A stretch of DNA of 5,226 nt, taken from assembly GCA_017424665.1 (NCBI GenBank), contig JAFOYK010000005.1, positions 1 to 5,226 on the forward strand. The letters are read 5' to 3'. A model generated the notes under the pieces. The model did no database searches. It had not been told where the DNA came from and worked only from the letters and a program-made list of their open reading frames with translations. The position numbers and the translations under genes are program-made. Every line of letters begins with the position of its first letter. Position 1 is the stretch's first letter. The DNA comes from Oscillospiraceae bacterium (GTDB lineage: Bacteria > Bacillota > Clostridia > Oscillospirales > Ruminococcaceae). Of the stretch, positions 5,208 through 5,226 are shown piece after piece.

Positions 5208-5226
5208 AAAAAAGCACCTCCCGAAT
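5208..5226 (+). terminator. Left arm of a terminator after the lipoprotein gene, cut by the window end
   Basis: Six A residues followed by GCACCTCCCGAA (5208-5225) begin 6 nt after the stop codon. They match the left arm of the obgE terminator (3983-4000) base for base over 18 nt, then differ (T at 5226 against A at 4001). The right arm lies outside the window, so the full hairpin is inferred. Confidence 0.7.

Overview
The window looks like chromosomal DNA from a low-to-moderate-GC Firmicute of the class Clostridia. Reasons: the Firmicutes gene order rplU-prp-rpmA-...-obg, an L27 with the Firmicutes-type N-terminal extension that is cleaved after translation, an Obg with a C-terminal OCT domain, strong AGGAGG-type ribosome binding sites, consensus sigma-A promoters and a YitT-family membrane protein. 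The intergenic repeats resemble dispersed elements I associate with gut or rumen Oscillospirales-type genomes, but that finer placement is only an inference. Every gene reads left to right.

Layout: (1) 2-847, the 3' part of a YitT-family membrane protein gene, closed by an intrinsic terminator (856-884) and followed by a short GC-rich palindromic repeat (886-920). (2) 978-2062, the L21/L27 ribosomal protein operon. It has a perfect-consensus promoter, a structured leader matching the L21 leader, rplU (L21), prp (the protease that trims L27), rpmA (pre-L27) and a strong terminator. (3) 2076-2202, a multi-hairpin palindromic repeat of about 127 bp placed between rpmA and the next gene. (4) 2225-3957, a GNAT acetyltransferase gene and, 2 nt later, obgE, closed by a strong terminator (3983-4019). 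(5) 4041-5226, a monocistronic unit with its own promoter. It encodes a predicted secreted lipoprotein with a duplicated domain of about 92 residues and is followed by the left arm of a second copy of the same terminator sequence found after obgE.

The ribosomal block is a coherent functional unit: L21 and L27 are large-subunit proteins, Prp cleaves the L27 precursor encoded 4 nt downstream of it, and ObgE is a GTPase of 50S assembly. The GNAT gene and the repeat are the lineage-specific additions to this conserved cluster. I see no clearly new biological system. The features most worth following up are the duplicated-domain lipoprotein, the interruption of the rpmA-obg interval and the intergenic repeats.
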